From Amphibalanus amphitrite (Eukaryota; Arthropoda; Thecostraca; Balanomorpha; Balanidae): a stretch of DNA of 64,000 bases. The stretch is taken from positions 806,001 to 870,000 of the forward strand of contig NW_024881612.1 in NCBI RefSeq assembly GCF_019059575.1. The letters are read 5' to 3'. The position numbers and the translations under genes were made by a program. Shown piece by piece: positions 21,758 through 33,416 of this stretch (position 1 is the stretch's first letter; each line of letters opens with the position of its first letter). Below the pieces are notes generated by a model. That model saw only the letters and a list, made by a program, of their open reading frames with translations, was not told where the DNA came from and made no database searches.

Positions 21758-22440
21758 GGAGACATACACTATCATTAACGAGTGCACGAGTTATGCCACC
21801 GCAACGTGTCATTAAAACAAATTATGACAAAATGCTCCTAACGTATGACATTCTTCATAATTGTATAACTGAACATCATTACTATGTTCTGCAATTTTAC
21901 TGCCTCGGCTATTTGCCTGAGTAAGTAGGTAATTGAATATTGTCCTCTACTTCGGAACTTTGGTCAAGCCCTGTAATTTCTAACATTCGTGTATGAATGC
22001 AGAACTGGTCCGGACACAGTTTAATGCATTCTCCTTCACCAGTAATTTAAGACATTCAGCTCTGCCCCTTTAAGCGTCGGTGCTCTATATTCATTAGAGA
22101 TGCAATTAAAATGTCTCCGGCCTGTGCGGCGATCATCCCCATGTGCGATCATCCCCGAGGAGCGACCGCCCAGTAATTTGACTTTGCCCGTCCGGCTAAA
22201 AATCCCAAGCCATCGCTAGTGCTACAGACATTAACTCATGCTGACACGTCAGACCCTCATTTGCATATAAACAGTCTGTTTCGTCAGTGACCTGGCCGTC
22301 TCACACAGACCTGTGCCTGACCACATTGTCTGTGTTGTACCTACAAGCAACGTATCAAATCACCATTGCCCGATTATATGCCATCTTAAATTGTGACAGT
22401 GATAATGTGACATACCTACCTACTAGCTTGGCAATTCCTG
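21758..22440. other. Anonymous intergenic sequence
   Basis: AT-rich sequence without a recognised gene, RNA or repeat boundary. Confidence 0.4.
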
Positions 22441-22499
22441 CCTGACAAAGGAGGCGCGGGCGCCCCGCCCGCGCCACCTCGGGTGTTTTGGTGCGATAG

Positions 22500-23249
22500 C
22501 TCAAAATGCCCTATCAATCAAAGGTGTCTTTTTTGCTGATGGCCTCTGGAAAGGTCATCCGAGGTCATTTGAGGCTACAAACAGATTTTTGTCAATAACT
22601 ATCGATTGGAAAGAGATAGGACGCTGGGGATGGTCTCATTGTGTTTGTCTTGTTGAGACGCATCGACTGATATGCAGCATGACCTTTTACGGTCAGGTCA
22701 TGACCTTAACCTGAGGTCAAATTTTCAAGTTGACCTTTCAAGGTCAAATTATAGTTCATTCGATGCGTCTCGGCGAGAGAAACACGATTCTGGCAATAGA
22801 AATGTCGTGGCTTTTTTTTAATCAAAAGTTATTGGCGAAAAACACTTTTCGTAAAAACAGCTATTTTTGGAGTTTTTGCCCTCTGGAGGCTAAACCGTTG
22901 ACATGAGGTCAATTATGATGGCGACCTTATCAAAAGAAGAGTTCAAAAGCTGTCGATTGCTTTTCCATGCGTTTTTCTAGCTATCATAGTTCCTGAGATA
23001 AATGCATGTTTTCTGAAAAATATAATGACATTTAGCAAATTTTAATCTTTGATGACCTCCAGTGACCCCAATATTGCTCTAAGATGAAAAATTACGCAAT
23101 ACTTTCAAACGTACGCATTGAGAGCTATCGACTACTTTTTACCGCGTCTTTGTAGCCCTCTTAGTTTTTGAGTTTGAGGTGGGTGGTAATATATGCCCCC
23201 CCCCCCCCCACTAGGGCGAAGTTGGCTGAGACCGCCACTGGGGCGCGGG
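22500..23249. mobile_element. TTAA-flanked element, family F, copy 1 (left end unclear)
   Basis: The right end, CCACTGGGGCGCGGG, is followed by TTAA at 23250-23253. The core at 22640-22790 is the reverse complement of the family D core, with AGGTCATGACCTTAACCTGA, GTTGACCTTTCAAGGTCAA and GATGCGTCTCGGCGAGAG. A C run lies inside the right end. The left end is replaced by a GC-rich sequence near 22450, so the copy seems truncated or rearranged there. No frame is convincing. Confidence 0.7.
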
Positions 23250-23253
23250 TTAA

Positions 23254-24770
23254 AGGGACCCTCCCACCTTCAAAAGAGTTAATGAATTGGCATGAAAGTG
23301 ATGTCGCTCGGTTCAGAAAAAGCGAAAACGAATATCTACCAAATTTAACCGAAAAATATTCACCGGTTTTCAAGATATTAGACTTTAATTTTTGTTTACT
23401 TTTTTGTTCGCTTACTTTTTTACTTTTGTTTACTATACCACCGCGTCCTAGCAAACGTCTAAGTAAAAGATTCAAAATCTTTACGTTTCCGTTTGAAATA
23501 CGTAAAATGTAAAGGCAGTTTTCATCTGGAATACCTAGAATAAACCGTAGTTTGAGTGGAATAAGGTCGCATGACCATGTAAGAGAAAACGAGTGAGCAT
23601 TTTGACGTCCTTGCTCGGCATTGATAGCGTCCTCCTGAGCCGAAATTGGCGCCCTCCTGAGCCAAAATTGGCGCCCTCACCAATGCTAGCCCCCTCTGAA
23701 ATTTTTCCCTGGCTCCCTGCAGCTCCCTCTCCTGCTCCTGACGGCTCCACTGTCACCACCACCACCAGCATTCGTAAATTTTGCAATGGCGGCCGCCCTT
23801 GATTTATCGTCACCATCATCTGTTATATTTTGACATGCAGGGATTAAGTTTGTATATTCATGAATTATTTTAATGATAGGCTACGGCGAAGTGAAAGCAT
23901 TTAATGCTGAAATATTGTGGCAGAGCTCGACAGCAGGCAGCTCCCTGGGTACGTTCAATCGCGCCCGTGTCTAGATAGTTCTACCGTTCCTGAGGTGGGC
24001 TCCTTCCCGACTACTCGATCTATAGACCCTCTTGGCAAGTTAAGTGTGCCAAATCCATGACAAAACCACAAGCCACCGACCACGATTTAAATCTTTCAAT
24101 ATTACCAGAAGTGCTTCTCCGGTTCCGTTCAGTTCAGTTCAGTATATTTTGTTAACCAAGAACAACAAACATCGGAGAAAATAATCGTGGATCGGCGCAA
24201 AAGCAAAATGCTTAAATCAAAGCGCCTTTCCTACAAAACATAAACACAAATAAACGCACAAAAAATGAAAAATTAACACGAAAATTAAGTGCAAAATAAA
24301 ACCACCTGGCAACAGGTCACGACGGCCCCGCCAGTAGCCCGCCGAGCAGCCCTCCGGACATAGTCATAGGTGTCCGGGCCCCGCGTAGCAGCATAGTCCG
24401 GTGCTAGTGACCAGATGGTTATATGGTGTTTGGTGACTTCCACAAATTGCGATGACGATTTTATCGACAATTTCTTATCACTAGGACAATGCAAAACTAT
24501 GGGTTTTCACAGTTGTGGGTATGCATACACTTAACACTAAACACGGCTAGGAGCATATCGTGATTACCTATCACAATTCCACGTTCATTGAAAAGGAGAA
24601 TAAAAATATTGAATGAATTAGGTACACCATAAACGAGCGGAATGACACAGCAGTCCCGCCTTGATTTCGTTCATGAAGACATTACGTTGCAAGCACCGAT
24701 CAACTGGTGCAGTGGACACAGTCCGAGGTGGCCGGGTGCCCTGAATTATTCCGCCGTTTTATCTTCATTA
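23254..24770. other. Anonymous intergenic sequence
   Basis: Mostly AT-rich, with a small direct repeat of CCTCCTGAGCC(G/A)AAATTGGCGCC near 23633-23680 and a short GTTCA tandem at about 24123-24142. A frame at 23593-23802 (Pro/Ser/Ala-rich) has no recognisable domain. No bounded element was found. Confidence 0.4.
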
Positions 24771-25437
24771 TCTATACTACTATTTGAACAGGATCCATCT
24801 GTTTGTTTGTTTGTCTGTCCGCCACGCCGTGTAGTGGGTTCAATTTAGCCGGCCTACAGGGCAGACGGTATATCGTAGGGGGTTGAAATTTGCACACCTT
24901 ATAGGTGACAGAGCGGGTCAGCGCCTTTTCTAGGTTCCGACTCGCTGGGGTGCACGGTTCGCGCGTGGGGCGCGCTGGAAGAACGCCAATGAAATTTTGA
25001 TCGGTTCGTAGATCTTCATTGAGAGCCGGGGTCGACAAACTTTGTGGACTAAATGCATGCCGATCGGCGGCGAGTGCCTCGCATTGGCGGATCGGCAAGT
25101 TATTAATTTGAATGAAAAGTGGCGAAAAAATGTGTTGATTTTTGTTCAATGGAAACAGTTTGTGATACGAGTATACAAATGCACCACGTTTGCCGCAATG
25201 CGTCATATTGGTCACTACGCGCCCTTTTTGCCGCAAATCGCACAGTTTTGTCAAATATAGTCCGATATATGGGTGCAATTTGGTGCAAAGATGCATGGTC
25301 AAACAACAGTCAAACGCATTGCGCCGCATTTGCCGCAATGCGCCACATTTGCCACAAAGCGCCATTTCCGACAAAATCGAGTAAGGGCAATGGAATGGCA
25401 CGAATTATTCTGTGACCTGACATGACCCAGCGGTGTT
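24771..25437 (+). mobile_element. Helitron-like 5' end and body (3' end not defined)
   Basis: A|TCTATACTACTATTTGAAC, followed by GTTTGTTTGTTTGTCTGTCC, matches the form that arthropod Helitron 5' ends often take (A target, TC terminus, TATACTA, GTTTGTTTG). The phrase GAAATTTGCACACC is also typical of such repeats. Downstream, TTTGCCGCAATGCG and variants recur several times (25187-25360). I cannot place the 3' hairpin and CTRR end, and the next sequence is a microsatellite. Confidence 0.5.
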
Positions 25438-25713
25438 GGTAGGAGTAGGGGTAGGGGTAGTGGTAGGGGTAGTGGTAGGGGTAGTGTAGTGGTAAGGGTA
25501 GTGGTAGGGGTAGTGGTAGGGGTAGTAGTAGGGGTAGTAGTAGGGGTAGTGGTAGTGGTAGGGGTAGTGGTAGGGGTAGGAGTATGGGTAGGGGTAGTGG
25601 TAGGGGTAGGGGTAGATGTAGGGGTAGGGGTAGGGGTAGGGGTAGTGGTAGTGGTAGGGGTAGGGGTAGTGGTAGTGGTAGGGGTAGGGGTAGTGGTAGG
25701 GGTAGTGGTGGAG
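25438..25713. repeat. GGGGTAGTGGTA-type microsatellite, G-rich
   Basis: About 270 bp of GGGGTA and GTGGTA units occur in irregular order. The plus strand has many closely spaced G4 runs, so G-quadruplex formation is plausible. The long Val/Gly and Pro/Thr/Leu open frames on both strands are artefacts of the repeat. Confidence 0.9.
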
Positions 25714-26007
25714 GCAAAATCAGAACAGTGGCCCGGGCTGATCCCAGCGGACGAGAGGTGACCATGTGACCTGGCCTGACCCAAAGCGACCGGGGCTGAC
25801 CCCTTTGACCCGTCTTGACCCCGTATCACCCAAAATTCATCCAACAACGCCCTCAGAACAGTTCTTTTTTTAATTCTCTTCACATTTCCGTCCATATCTA
25901 TGCTTCTAGACGACACATCGACATGAATCAAACACCATTCGAAAGCAAATTGGCTGGTGCCGCAATTTTTTTCTGCCACGCAGCAAAGCAAGTGGCGCAG
26001 CCGCTTG

Positions 26008-26450
26008 TCTATATTACTATTTGAGGAGGGTGCGTCTGTCCGTTACCGAGGTCCCGACTTGGTGGTGCTTTGCGTGGACTGCAGGCCAGACCGTTGCACC
26101 TAGCCCGGTGAAATTTGCACAACTCATAGATCAAGGATGCGCGACGTGCCTTTGAGGGGTCTCAGCTCGATCGGATTGATAGGGTGCGCGTGGCGCGTGC
26201 TCAAAAAGTGCAAATTCGCGTCATAGACTTTACATTTATAAATCGGCGTGCGAAATCGGGCGAAAACGGCTAATTTTGGCCGACACGGGTCCAGTTCCCG
26301 TGCAATATCTTGGTGACCAGGGGTCCGACCGGCACGGGGAAAACAGCATCGTGTACAGAATTGAACGGGCTATTGAATGGTGTGCAATGCAGAGGATAGC
26401 ACGCGCCACGTGCACCGGAGAGGGCACTTTTATTTGAAAAATTGCGGTTT
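26008..26450 (+). mobile_element. Second Helitron-like 5' end (partial)
   Basis: TCTATATTACTATTTGAGG followed by GTCTGTCCGTTACCG parallels the 5' end at 24771, and both continue with a GAAATTTGCACA phrase and a GATCGG-type phrase. The base before TC is G rather than A. The extent is approximate because no 3' end was found. Confidence 0.4.
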
Positions 26451-27591
26451 TTGAGGGATTTTGGAATTAATTTTATTTTTAGGTGACCGTTAAATTGAGC
26501 GAGTTGAATCAACGCCTATTTGCAAGAGAAAGGTACCGCCTCTCATACACAAATTGTGAAAAGCTGATTGATCCAAATCAAGGTGGTGCAAATCACAGGA
26601 GAAAATGGTGTTTGTCAATTTTGTGCCACTTTATTAATCACACGGGGTTTGCTGCATAACCTGATACCTTTGGCAATTGAATATGGTACCATTGGATAGA
26701 GCATTCAATTCTGTCCAATATTCACTCTTCATTTTTGCATGATTAGCAACAGCATCCTTAAAAATGTAAATGTTCCAAACCATTACATTGTCATTTTTAG
26801 CGAAATTCATCGATGGCCCTCAAAAGACTTCACGCCAGTTTTCGAATCATTCTAAAGTAGAACGCATGATAATACGACACGGGCACCTCGAGGCGATGTA
26901 TCTTTTTGTTTTCTTACAAAATGCTTGGCCGTCAAAAAGCAATCGAACGAAATGGATATCTACCAACCAAATCGACACAGACCAACCCACGGGTCAAAAA
27001 ATCCCCCCTTCGCGTTGCGGAGCACGCGGGTAACCCTAGTCCATAGCTATTAATCAGGCAGTGAGTGACACCTGCCGGCCATCGGTCACGGGGCGCCGCC
27101 CATCACGGAGGGCCGAATTACGCCGCGAGATGGGCCGCTCGCTCTCCGCGCCCCGGCCTCCGAGCGTGCTTATGACGCTAATTGATCCCTGCACGGCCAC
27201 TGATAATGTGCGAATCAGTGCGTATTGGATAGGGAGCGGCGGCCGCCCCGTCGCTCGTCCTGTCAGATGCGTGGCGGTGCCGCCGGATGCTGGTGCGATG
27301 GTACTAGCTGTGGCAGTGCCATCTGTGGCTCTGGCAGCCGCCAGATGGCAGGAATGCCGCACACACCTAGCGGACAACGGGATAAACTGGAAGGGATAAC
27401 TCCTAGGTATGGTTATCCAGTAATGTATTGAAAGAAAATGTGAACTCATCGGGCTCGAAAGATGCATAGATATATGCCGTTTCAACCATTTGTCAGGAAA
27501 CTCTGCAGGCTTCATATACATATGAGACACAAGCGAGCATATATAGCATACAAGCGAGACAAAACGGCAAATATATGTAGTTACCTAAGAG
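26451..27591. other. Anonymous intergenic sequence
   Basis: AT-rich to about 27050, then a GC-rich patch (27060-27370) with overlapping frames on both strands. No family motif is visible. Confidence 0.4.
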
Positions 27592-27881
27592 TAGGGGAGA
27601 GTGGGGTAAGATGCCCAGGGTGGGAAAGACGCCCCACCCCCTCTAGCGGCGAAACAAAGAATCGGACCTTGAAATTAATGTTCTTAGCGTAAAGCGGAAG
27701 CCTTCCTTGTTAACTGCACAAAAAATAGCGAAGCTCAGTTGGGCAACGGCTGGCTGATGATTGCATGTTTTTTATATGCTGCTTTCAAAAAATATTTTGG
27801 TGTCAAAACATTGTAAATATCAAAGAAGGTAAATAATTTTTGCGTCTCTTGCTATAGTCGTGATACATTAGCATGCGTGTA

Positions 27882-29165
27882 CGAGGGGCGTTCAAAAAGT
27901 TCTCGGCCCGACCATGAAGGAGCAGAGATACGACGTCGACTTATTAGACCAAAAATGTTCATTTAGTCAAATAACCAGCGTTAAGACAAAAATATTTCGC
28001 GCAGCGCTTCGCGAGATGCCCCTGGGTCTCCATAGCCAAGTGGGTTTTGGACGCATCTGGCACGTCCAAGACGGCTGCTTTTGTCTCCTTGCTGTCAGCG
28101 AAGTTGCCACTGCTAAGCAATTTCCTTATGTTGGGGAAGAGGTGGCAACCTGAGGGTGCAAGGTACGGAGAAAAAAGTGGCTGTGACAACAACTCGAAGC
28201 CACAGCTCACTGCTTCGCTGATCGTCACCCTGCTCATGTGTGCTGGTGCGTGGTCCTGGATCAGGCGCACACTTTTAGTCAGCTTCCCTAGTCTCTCCTT
28301 GATAGCTGCTGCTCGCTACTGTTATCGAAGGGAGGTGTAGCATTCATTATTAATTGTGCGCCCCTGTTTTAGAAAGTTGACGAGCAGAGCCCCGCCAGCA
28401 TCCCAAAATGCAACCACTGTCACCTTGCCGTCTGACTTAAACACGTCGCACACATTTGGTGGCCTTTACTCAGTGTGCTTCCACTTGTGCAACTCGGTCA
28501 CGCCCTTAGGGTCAACGTGTGGCACCCACAATCCCTCCACGGTAACAAGTATTTCAATGAACTCTTTTCGATCTTCGATATAGGGGCCAAAATTTTCGCG
28601 TTACGCCTCCTTTCGAGTTTGCCTTTCCTCTCGAGTCAGCAAACGGGGGATGCATCTTGCAGAGATCTTAAACATATTAATACGCTGTCGAAGAATGGCT
28701 TTGAGGAACCTGATAGACACCTCCGATTCTGCTGCGTTGTTCCAGACCAGAACATTTGTCATTTTTCAAAAAGAAGTGCTTATTTTTCATATTTTCTTGA
28801 GACAATGCTGTTGATGGCTGGCCACTGCGGGGGTGACCATTAATGATCTGTTGACCAAAATTGAACAGAGATGCCCACTTTTACAAACCTCAACATGTGT
28901 TGGCACTAGCTTTTCGTGAATAACGTTTGGTGCATTTTTCTGCAATACATGAACCAAATCACTGTTCTCTTCTGGGCGTCGCCCATTCTGACCGGGAATG
29001 GCAAACTATGTTACGATTAATTAGCAGCCTGAACCAATCACAGGGCAGATTGGTTAATGGCTACGTAAGTGGACTTCCCAATAACACATAATTGAACACA
29101 CCGCGTTGCAGGCCGAAATTCCAACTCCTTCATGGTTGGGCCGGGAACTTTTTGAACGCCCCTCG
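27882..29165 (-). mobile_element. Full-length mariner element, decayed, nested in the TA-flanked MITE
   Basis: CGAGGGGCGTTCAAAAAGTT at the left is matched inverted at the right, flanked by TA at 27880-27881 and 29166-29167. Its 1284 bp is the usual mariner length. The paralogous site at about 61200-61215 lacks the insertion and keeps one TA, which independently confirms both boundaries. Confidence 0.93.
27959..28583 (-). pseudogene. Mariner transposase remnant
   Basis: On the minus strand, separate frames contain WVPHVDP, HKWKHTESKG and VTVVAFWDAGGALLVNF-like pieces (mariner catalytic-domain start), then LIQDHAPAHMSRVT and FSPYLAPSGCHLFP. These follow the order of SETMAR/mariner transposases. 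The usual SPDLAPSD block here reads SPYLAPSG, so the third catalytic aspartate is lost. Several frameshifts and stops separate the pieces. The enzyme is inactive. Confidence 0.85.
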
Positions 29166-29449
29166 TACTGTGTCCCAAACAGTTTGTTTCAGGGTGTAGT
29201 TTTATGGCTAACAAATTGTACTGATTTAATGTTACTTCGGTACCTTGGGGTAAGATGCCCCCTGTCCTGATGGGGAAAGACGCCCCCTAAATCCGTAGGC
29301 TGTCCTTCAAACAGCCCGTCAAATCATTTATTACATACTTGTGATGTAGACAAAAGCCGATCTGGGATTATTGAGAGTCCAGTACGGTCGGGTGCTCCCC
29401 ATGCCGGTCTCTCGGCCCACATAGGTAGCGACTTTTTGGGCGGCATCTG

Positions 29450-29730
29450 ACTCTGAGAGCCCTCACGACGGCCTCTGTGGGCCCCATTATTGGCTCCAGG
29501 GCCCCTCACGACATCCTTTAAGGGCTCTCACGTTGGCCGCACGGGCCGCGCTGGCATCGGAGGTCCCCACGATGGGCTCGAGGGCCCTCAAGCATCATGA
29601 AGACCTATAAGAGCCCCGCAGTGGTCTCCGAACGCCACCACGGAGGCTTGTTTGGCCGCGCTGGACTATGATGGCCCTAACGATGACCTCTGAAGCCCCT
29701 TACGACTACTTTTGAGGGCCCTTATGATGA
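29450..29730. repeat. Degenerate ~21-bp tandem repeat, GGGCCCTCACGA-type
   Basis: Units of 19-24 bp carry a GGGCCCTC-like box and a CCTCTGA-like box. The same pattern recurs in the inverted MITE copy (about 60655-60925), at 45955-46195, and more weakly at 52700-52940. Confidence 0.6.
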
Positions 29731-30059
29731 CGTTTGGTGTCTACTGCAGGCTCGAAGGGACTACTGATTCGTTCAGGCGATTCACGTGCCCATTTATGTC
29801 ACTTATAGTGCAGGGGGCATCTTTCCCAACGTCAGGGGGCGTCTTTCCCACCCTGTGGGGTAAGATGCCCCCTTTCACTTCTTCAGGAAAATGCTTAATA
29901 GCAAAAAAAGTTATAATATTTCAGGCACGAAAGTGTGATATTTTTGGAGAAAAATGATGTCGGCTTCCGTTGAAACTCCAAGTTTTTGCTTTCCGATCGT
30001 CATTTTCGAATAATATATGACATAGCAAAACCCTGGGCATCTTTCCCCACTCTCCCCTA

Positions 30060-31042
30060 TATCAAGCATACAGAGTGCATACGTCGATTCCGCTTTAAAC
30101 AACTGTTATATGCCTATTTCAACACATTCGTTTTTGCAATTTGCGCAATCTTTCCCTTAGACTTTTCAGCGTCACCTTGACTACCAATACATGTTACCGA
30201 AATTCAGCTGATCAATTGATCATGATTGTCATGGAAGAACAACTAATGAAACTTTCAGCTCTACTTCTTCAGGTCAAACAATTTTTAAGGAAGAAGAAGC
30301 AAGCTACCGGCCGCCCCCCTGTGTGGGTCATTGTCTCTATATACTCAGTGTGCACATGTCTGTCAATCAGCGATCGTGACGTGAACCGTGCCGGGTAGAT
30401 GGAGCATGCGTACCTACATACAGCCGCTACCACGCGTGTCTTTGTGTCTGTTGAGAATGGTACGTTGAGTGACCTGCGCTGGGCAGAAAAAGTGGCGTAC
30501 GGCACAGGGGCGTCGCCACGGAATTTTAAATGGGGGGACGGATTGGCCGACTAAAAACCCAAATGTAGACATTGTTACCGTACTTCATTGCATGTGCAAT
30601 GGCAATGGACCGAAAGCCTACATATTGCACAGTAGATCAGATTCGAAATCCGTTTCAATTTAAGATGGTTGACGTCAAAAGCCTCTGAGCTTTTTTTATA
30701 AATTTAGGCCGAACCTTTTGAATGGAAGCATTCACAAGGACAGAGCCCCAGCTAAGCAAAGCTTGTTGAGGTGACCCTGCCCTCTACACTCCGATCGCGC
30801 AATTCCGGTTCTATGGCAGAATTTGGAGTCCAAAGTTTAACGTGCGCACATAGCCGCGCACGGCCGGTCCCCTTACTGACTTCGCCTGGCTACGGCCTGC
30901 CATCAACCGCAACCATACCTTTCGGAAGGCCCATAAACGTCAATCGCCCGTCGCGCTTGGAACCCGAACTGTTATAACCGGGAACGCGTGCTCTCACCAT
31001 GCGGAGTCCAACGCTCTACCGACTGAGCTACGAGACCGGCGA
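30060..31042. other. Mostly anonymous sequence; possible hAT end near 30505
   Basis: The phrase CAGGGGCGTCGCCACGGAA at about 30505 looks like a hAT 5' terminus, but I could not find the partner end or an 8-bp duplication. The rest is unrecognised except the tRNA-like segment at its right edge. Confidence 0.35.
30959..31041 (-). other. tRNA-like sequence (tRNA-derived SINE head or tRNA pseudogene)
   Basis: The minus strand reads GTAGCTCAGTCGGTAGAGC, a good RNA polymerase III A box and D-arm, followed further on by AGTTCGGGTTCC, a B-box-like T-arm. The distance between them is longer than in a normal tRNA and I cannot close a clean acceptor stem. A tRNA-derived SINE head, extending toward 30765, is likelier than a working tRNA. 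Confidence 0.45.
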
Positions 31043-31232
31043 TATATCAGCAGGCGCGTAACCACCACTGGGGACACTGGGGACCGGTCCCCAGTAACTT
31101 GTGGGTTACTGGGGACCGTCCCCAGTAAAACTAACGACCACCTCAATTTGCTTAGATAGCCAAATATTGTATCTAAATCGACGTGAAGAGTAATATGTAA
31201 TCAATAGAAGACAAAAAGTATGTTTTGTTTAG

Positions 31233-33067
31233 CCCGCGCCCGGGTGGGCCTCTCAGCCAACTTCGCCATGGTGGGGGTCTTTTTGGCCACACCAGATTAT
31301 CTCTTGAAAGTAAGCAAGCTAGAAAGCGCAGTAAAAAAAAGAACATAAAGCTCGCTACAGGATCTTTCAGAAGTATCTAGGACATTTTTTATCAGTTCAT
31401 CGCTGAAGTCACTGGAGGTCACCAAAGGTAATTACGGAGCGAGCGAAGCGAGCGTAGTCTTTCCTTAGATTAACGGAAATTTCTGAGTATGAGCGGCCGG
31501 CCGGCCGGCCGTGGTCACGCTTTTGCGAGGCTTATATCTCAGCAACCACTTGACCGATTTACATGCGGTAATTTTTGTAGGGTAGCTTCATTCCTTCTAC
31601 CAAGTATTGCACTATTCCCGCTGCATGTGGGTGACCCCTTATGCACGTGCCACGTGCAAAACCAAGAGGTGTCACTTTTGTAATTGTTGCAATATCTCGG
31701 TAACTACTGGGCCGATTGCGCTGAGAGTTGGCATGTAGGTAGGCACCCACTAGGCAATGCATATCCATGTGCCAGAGTTGGGGTGCTGCTGCACGTGCGC
31801 ACGTGCAGGGGTCGTTTCCAGATCTCGAGAACGGCTGGACCGATTGCGCTCAAATTTGGTACACGGTTACGGAGCAGTTAGTAGGGTGCCGTGCACAAGT
31901 CAGTTGGGACCCATTCTGCACGTGCGCACGTGCAGGGTGCCGCTTCCAGATCTCGAGAACGGCTGGGCCGATTGTTCTCAAATTTGGCACATCGCTAGAG
32001 ACCGGTTAGTAAGGTGCCCTGCACAAGTCAGTTGGAGGAACCCCCTCGCAATTTCGCACGTGCAAGGCCCACCCTCTCGCTCGCTCCGTTAGTCGCCACA
32101 AAAGGCGTTATACTGGTTTTTTATGAACTTTTGTTCCCGATTTTGGCAACTTTTCACACATCGGCGTATAAGTCGGGAACCAATAGAGCTGCAGTGCTGC
32201 GGGAAATCGCATTCGATAGCTCTTTCAAAGGTCTTTCTGAATAATGTCCTCAGATTTGACCTATGGTCAACGGTTTAGCCTTCAGAGACAAAAACTATCA
32301 AAAGTTGGCGTTTTTGCGGAAACGGTTTTTGTAGCATAACTTTTGACTCCAAGCTTGTGTGACGCTGATTTTACAGCATCGCGTTTGTCTCGTCGAGACG
32401 CGTCGAATGAACTATAAGTTGACCTGAAAAGGAACTTGAAAATTTGACCTCAGGTCAAGGTCACGGAAAAAGGTCATGTTGCATGTCATTCGATTCGTAT
32501 TGCTGAGCTGAACACATTCATGGTGTTTTCAGCGCTCTGGCATGTTTCTACCTAAAGCTATGGTAAAACACTGTTGGAGATATTTCATGACCTGACATGA
32601 CCTCAGGGACATAACTAGGTAGAAGGAGTCACAGGTGCAATTTTCCGGTTCAGTGTGTCATGTTTACCTGTTTCACGGTGTTTAAATGTGTTTTCGGCCA
32701 AAAGAAGAGCATTCCAATTTTCCCCCCATTGACTTATAATGGAAAGGTCGCAAAATTGACCTGACATTAGGTCACCGATGTGACTTTGAGATATACCAAT
32801 TGTTCATACTGATTTCCTCATGCAAAAGCCCGAGTTTCAAACTTCTGGCATGTAAACTGTAGGAATGACAGAGTCAACGTTTTTAGAGGCATGGTTACTT
32901 TACTCGACCTGGTGACCTGACCTTATGTGACCTGAGTCAAAATTTTCTCACACGATGCGAAATTAAGGTATCATAAGCTATACCAAGTTTGGCGGTGGTG
33001 CGCGCCGCGGTTTTCCTTACACGCGCAAAAAAAAAGCTGGGTATGGTGAACCCCCCCCCCCCAATCG
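31233..33067. mobile_element. TTAA-type element, family F, copy 3, interrupted
   Basis: The left end, CCCGCGCCCGGGTGGGCC, follows TTAG (a decayed TTAA). The body matches family D/F from about 32125, including GGGAACCAATAGAGCT and the core at 32385-32510 with TTTGACCTCAGGTCAAGGTC. The right end fades in a C run and ATCGGGCGAAG near 33067, without a clear TTAA. It sits inside the hAT element and is split by the Helitron-like repeat at 31432-32116. Confidence 0.7.
31432..32116 (+). mobile_element. Helitron-like non-autonomous repeat, copy 3 (family G)
   Basis: This copy is highly similar to copy 1 (7459-8155): same GAGCGAGCGAAGCGAGCG start, shorter GGCC tandem, same CACGTG palindromes, and the same hairpin plus TATACTGG end followed by T. 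Its insertion into a family F element fixes the two boundaries: host sequence resumes at TTTTTTATGAAC. Confidence 0.65.
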
Positions 33068-33160
33068 GGCGAAGACTGATCCTGAAATATAATATTTGGT
33101 CTTCGCGGTCCATGTGGTCCCCAGTAACTTCAGACTCGTGGTTACGCGCCTGTATATCAG

Positions 33161-33416
33161 GATAGTACCTAATTATTGACGTGTAGGTAGCACCAATCAG
33201 ATAATGTATAGGAACGCCCCTCCCCGCATGGGGACGATATTAGTCACATTCCTCTCTTTTTTTTGTGCGTAGCGCCGCCCGAAATTTTTTCGAAACGACT
33301 TGGCAAAACAGCTCCAAAGTACAATAATTTTGCATCACATCTGACAAGTTTGATACGAGAACACTAGTTCTGCTCATCAAAGCTGTCGTATTCGGGTGAG
33401 GTTGATTGTCGGTGTA
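33161..33416. other. Anonymous intergenic sequence
   Basis: No feature recognised. Confidence 0.4.

Larger units (their letters stand above)
27594..30057. mobile_element. TA-flanked MITE (GGGGAGAGTGGGG ends), copy 1, host of a mariner
   Basis: The ends are GGGGAGAGTGGGGTAAGATG and its near inverse, with TA at 27592-27593 and 30058-30059, consistent with Tc1/mariner mobilisation. The phrases TGGGGTAAGATGCCCCCT and AAAGACGCCCC recur inside in both orientations. Without the nested mariner (27882-29165) the unit is about 1.18 kb and matches, inverted, the copy at 60320-61492. The interior has a degenerate ~21-bp repeat (about 29450-29730) and no transposase. Confidence 0.85.
31051..33152. mobile_element. 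hAT-type element, host of nested insertions
   Basis: The termini CAGGCGCGTAACCAC and GTGGTTACGCGCCTG are perfect inverted repeats, flanked by an exact 8-bp duplication, TATATCAG, at 31043-31050 and 33153-33160. This is a clear hAT signature. Just inside lie GGGGACC/GGTCCCC palindromes. Only about 180 bp at the left and about 80 bp at the right belong to it; the rest is a family F element with a Helitron-like repeat inside. The original MITE would have been near 260 bp. Confidence 0.9.

Noticed and set aside
25299..25991. 230- and 151-codon Thr/Pro and Pro/Leu-rich frames
   Set aside because: They are translations of the GGGGTAGTGGTA microsatellite and vanish outside it.
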